Below are positions 63,105-64,000 of a stretch of DNA of 64,000 bases, piece by piece. Numbering within the stretch: position 1 is the stretch's first letter; each line of letters begins with the position of its first letter. A program made the position numbers and the translations under genes. The DNA lies in the NCBI RefSeq assembly GCF_030817475.1, contig NZ_JAUSZJ010000002.1, positions 2,892,001 to 2,956,000 of the forward strand, given 5' to 3'. The notes beneath the pieces are model-generated. The model was not told the origin of the DNA. It searched no databases and saw only the letters and a list, made by a program, of their open reading frames with translations. The stretch comes from Streptomyces sp. V2I9 (GTDB lineage Bacteria; Actinomycetota; Actinomycetes; Streptomycetales; Streptomycetaceae).

Positions 63105-63281
63105 TCACTCGACCCAGCGGCCGCCTTCCCTACGGTGGTCGTGGGGCGTCCCGCTCTTGCCGATCTGCTGTTCCTTGGGCTGTTTCGCGGCTTCGGGCAC
63201 CTGCCCGTGGAAGTACACGAGCTTTCCCTGACCCCGAGCCCCCAGTCCGTGGTGCCCCTTCGCCGGTTGCTTCTTCCCCAT
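63105..63281 (-). CDS. small basic protein of unknown function
   Basis: A 58-residue Lys/Gly/His-rich protein (MGKKQPAKGHHGLGARGQGK, then LVYFHGQVPEAAKQPKEQQIGKS and a C-terminal RREGGRWVE). GAGGAGG is 3-4 nt before the ATG at 63281, which supports a real start. I recognise no domain. Its composition suggests a nucleic-acid or polyanion contact, which is speculation. Confidence 0.6.
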   Translation of the reverse strand: MGKKQPAKGHHGLGARGQGKLVYFHGQVPEAAKQPKEQQIGKSGTPHDHRREGGRWVE

Positions 63282-63423
63282 GAGCGAGCCTCCTCGCGTG
63301 CAGCGCGTCCAGGCCATGGCGTTCAGAAGTCGACGTCCCTCTCACGGTACTGCGGGGGCGGTGGCGCGGCGACCGGCGGACGCTCGCGGTGCGGAGCGGA
63401 CGGATCGGTGTGATGCTCGCAAA

Positions 63424-64000
63424 GTGCATATCTCTGAACTTACCTCCCACATCCGTACAGAACTGGGAAAGCCGCGGTCGTACCCGGCGATCACGCTGGT
63501 CATGCCGACCGACCCCCGGACTACCGGTTCAACGAGAAGGACCGCATTCTGCTGCGGGACCTGGTGACGGAGGCCAAGCGCCGCTTGGCCGACGATCCGG
63601 GCGTGGAGCGGGAAGCGCGGCTGCAACTGAGGGACCGGCTGCTGGATCCCGAGGTGATCGAGCGGGCGGCCGATCCGGCATCGGACGGTGACGCCATGGT
63701 CGTGTACGTGGCGGCGGACGAGCCGGTGCAGGTCTGGCGCGTGACGTCGCCGCAGGACGTCCGGCCGCGGGTGGAGTTCGCCGACGAGTTCCTCACGCGG
63801 TACCTGGTGGACGCCGAACAGCGTTCCCGGCCGTACCTGGTGCTCGTGCTGGACCAGGAGATGTCCCGGCTCTACCGCGGCTCGGTGCGGAGGCTGACCG
63901 AGGTGACGGAGCACGGCTTCCCCGCCGCGCCGCAGATCCCGTCACCCGAGGACGCCGTACCGGGGCCGATCCCGAACACCGCCCCGTACCGGGGGCACGA
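63424..64000 (+). pseudogene. baeRF/eRF1-like family gene with frameshift, truncated by window end
   Basis: GTG at 63424 opens HISELTSHIRTELGKPRSYP and a LVMPTDP segment. At the C5 run 63513-63517 the frame breaks; one extra C would continue as DPPDYRFNEKDRILLRDLV and then stay open to the window edge with LVTEAKRRLADDPGVE, YVAADEPVQVWRV and YLVLVLDQEMSRLYRGSV. The last pattern resembles the bacterial archaeo-eukaryotic release factor (baeRF) family, with low-to-moderate confidence. As written the frame ends after about 48 codons. Either a true mutation or a homopolymer sequencing error. Confidence 0.6.

Noticed and set aside
1..64000. tRNA, rRNA, insertion sequences, prophage or integron structures
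   Set aside because: No matching motifs, transposase, integrase or att-like repeat seen on either strand; short RNA genes could still be missed by eye.

Overview
The window is high-GC actinobacterial chromosome and reads as Streptomyces. The evidence is G/C-ending codons, frequent GTG/TTG starts, many secreted enzymes and lipoproteins, DasR-type dre boxes at a nagKA operon, a CdgB-like GAF-PAS-GGDEF protein, a WhiJ-like XRE/DUF397/ATPase triad and an HbpS/SenS/SenR set. I cannot fix the species. About 57 protein genes are supported. I saw no tRNA, rRNA, CRISPR array, IS element or prophage.

Left part (1-10.7 kb): a conserved housekeeping block on the minus strand, in transcription order dacB, DUF2342 metalloprotease, tilS, hpt, ftsH. 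It diverges from ppa (pyrophosphatase), and is followed by a ThrE-type exporter, a DedA protein and glutamate decarboxylase. From 10.3 to 15 kb come a DrrAB-like ABC exporter with its PadR regulator, with three copies of one palindromic operator, and an aldehyde dehydrogenase whose catalytic Cys position reads Ser. From 15.1 to 17.3 kb is a WhiJ-like triad whose two promoter regions share an exact 17-bp element.

Middle (17.5-37.4 kb): a lipoprotein, a FUSC membrane protein, a frameshifted DUF2786 gene and a family-A DNA polymerase-like protein. Next are two adjacent secreted enzymes, an intradiol dioxygenase and a streptogrisin, that carry near-duplicate C-terminal chitin-binding modules. They are followed by a GlcNAc locus: solute-binding lipoprotein, then divergent nagK-nagA, then a PfkB kinase, with two dre-like sites. 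After this come a membrane-anchored carbohydrate-binding protein, cdgB with a CRP-like palindrome upstream, a flavin reductase, an ArfB-like rescue factor and TerD. Chitin binding, GlcNAc catabolism and DasR sites make this a plausible chitin-use neighbourhood.

Right part (37.6-64 kb): M1 metallopeptidase; an operon hbpS, ankyrin protein, beta-propeller lipoprotein diverging from senS-senR; an AraC regulator with an O-methyltransferase; a pentapeptide protein; an amine oxidase-like flavoprotein; and a 1301-residue secreted protein combining a ricin-like lectin, PI-PLC, SGNH hydrolase and ten FG-GAP/VCBS repeats. Then follow an APH(6)-like kinase, a DadA/PuuB-like oxidase, an AurF-like diiron oxygenase with its own ferredoxin/ferredoxin-reductase fusion, and an operon RHH regulator, DUF4097 protein, ABC ATPase, ABC permease. 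The window ends inside a gene, probably baeRF family, that has an apparent frameshift in a C-run.

The most unusual items are the lectin/PLC/SGNH/VCBS protein, the shared 17-bp element of the WhiJ-like triad, the three PadR operators, the AurF plus redox-fusion pair, and the Cys-to-Ser aldehyde dehydrogenase.
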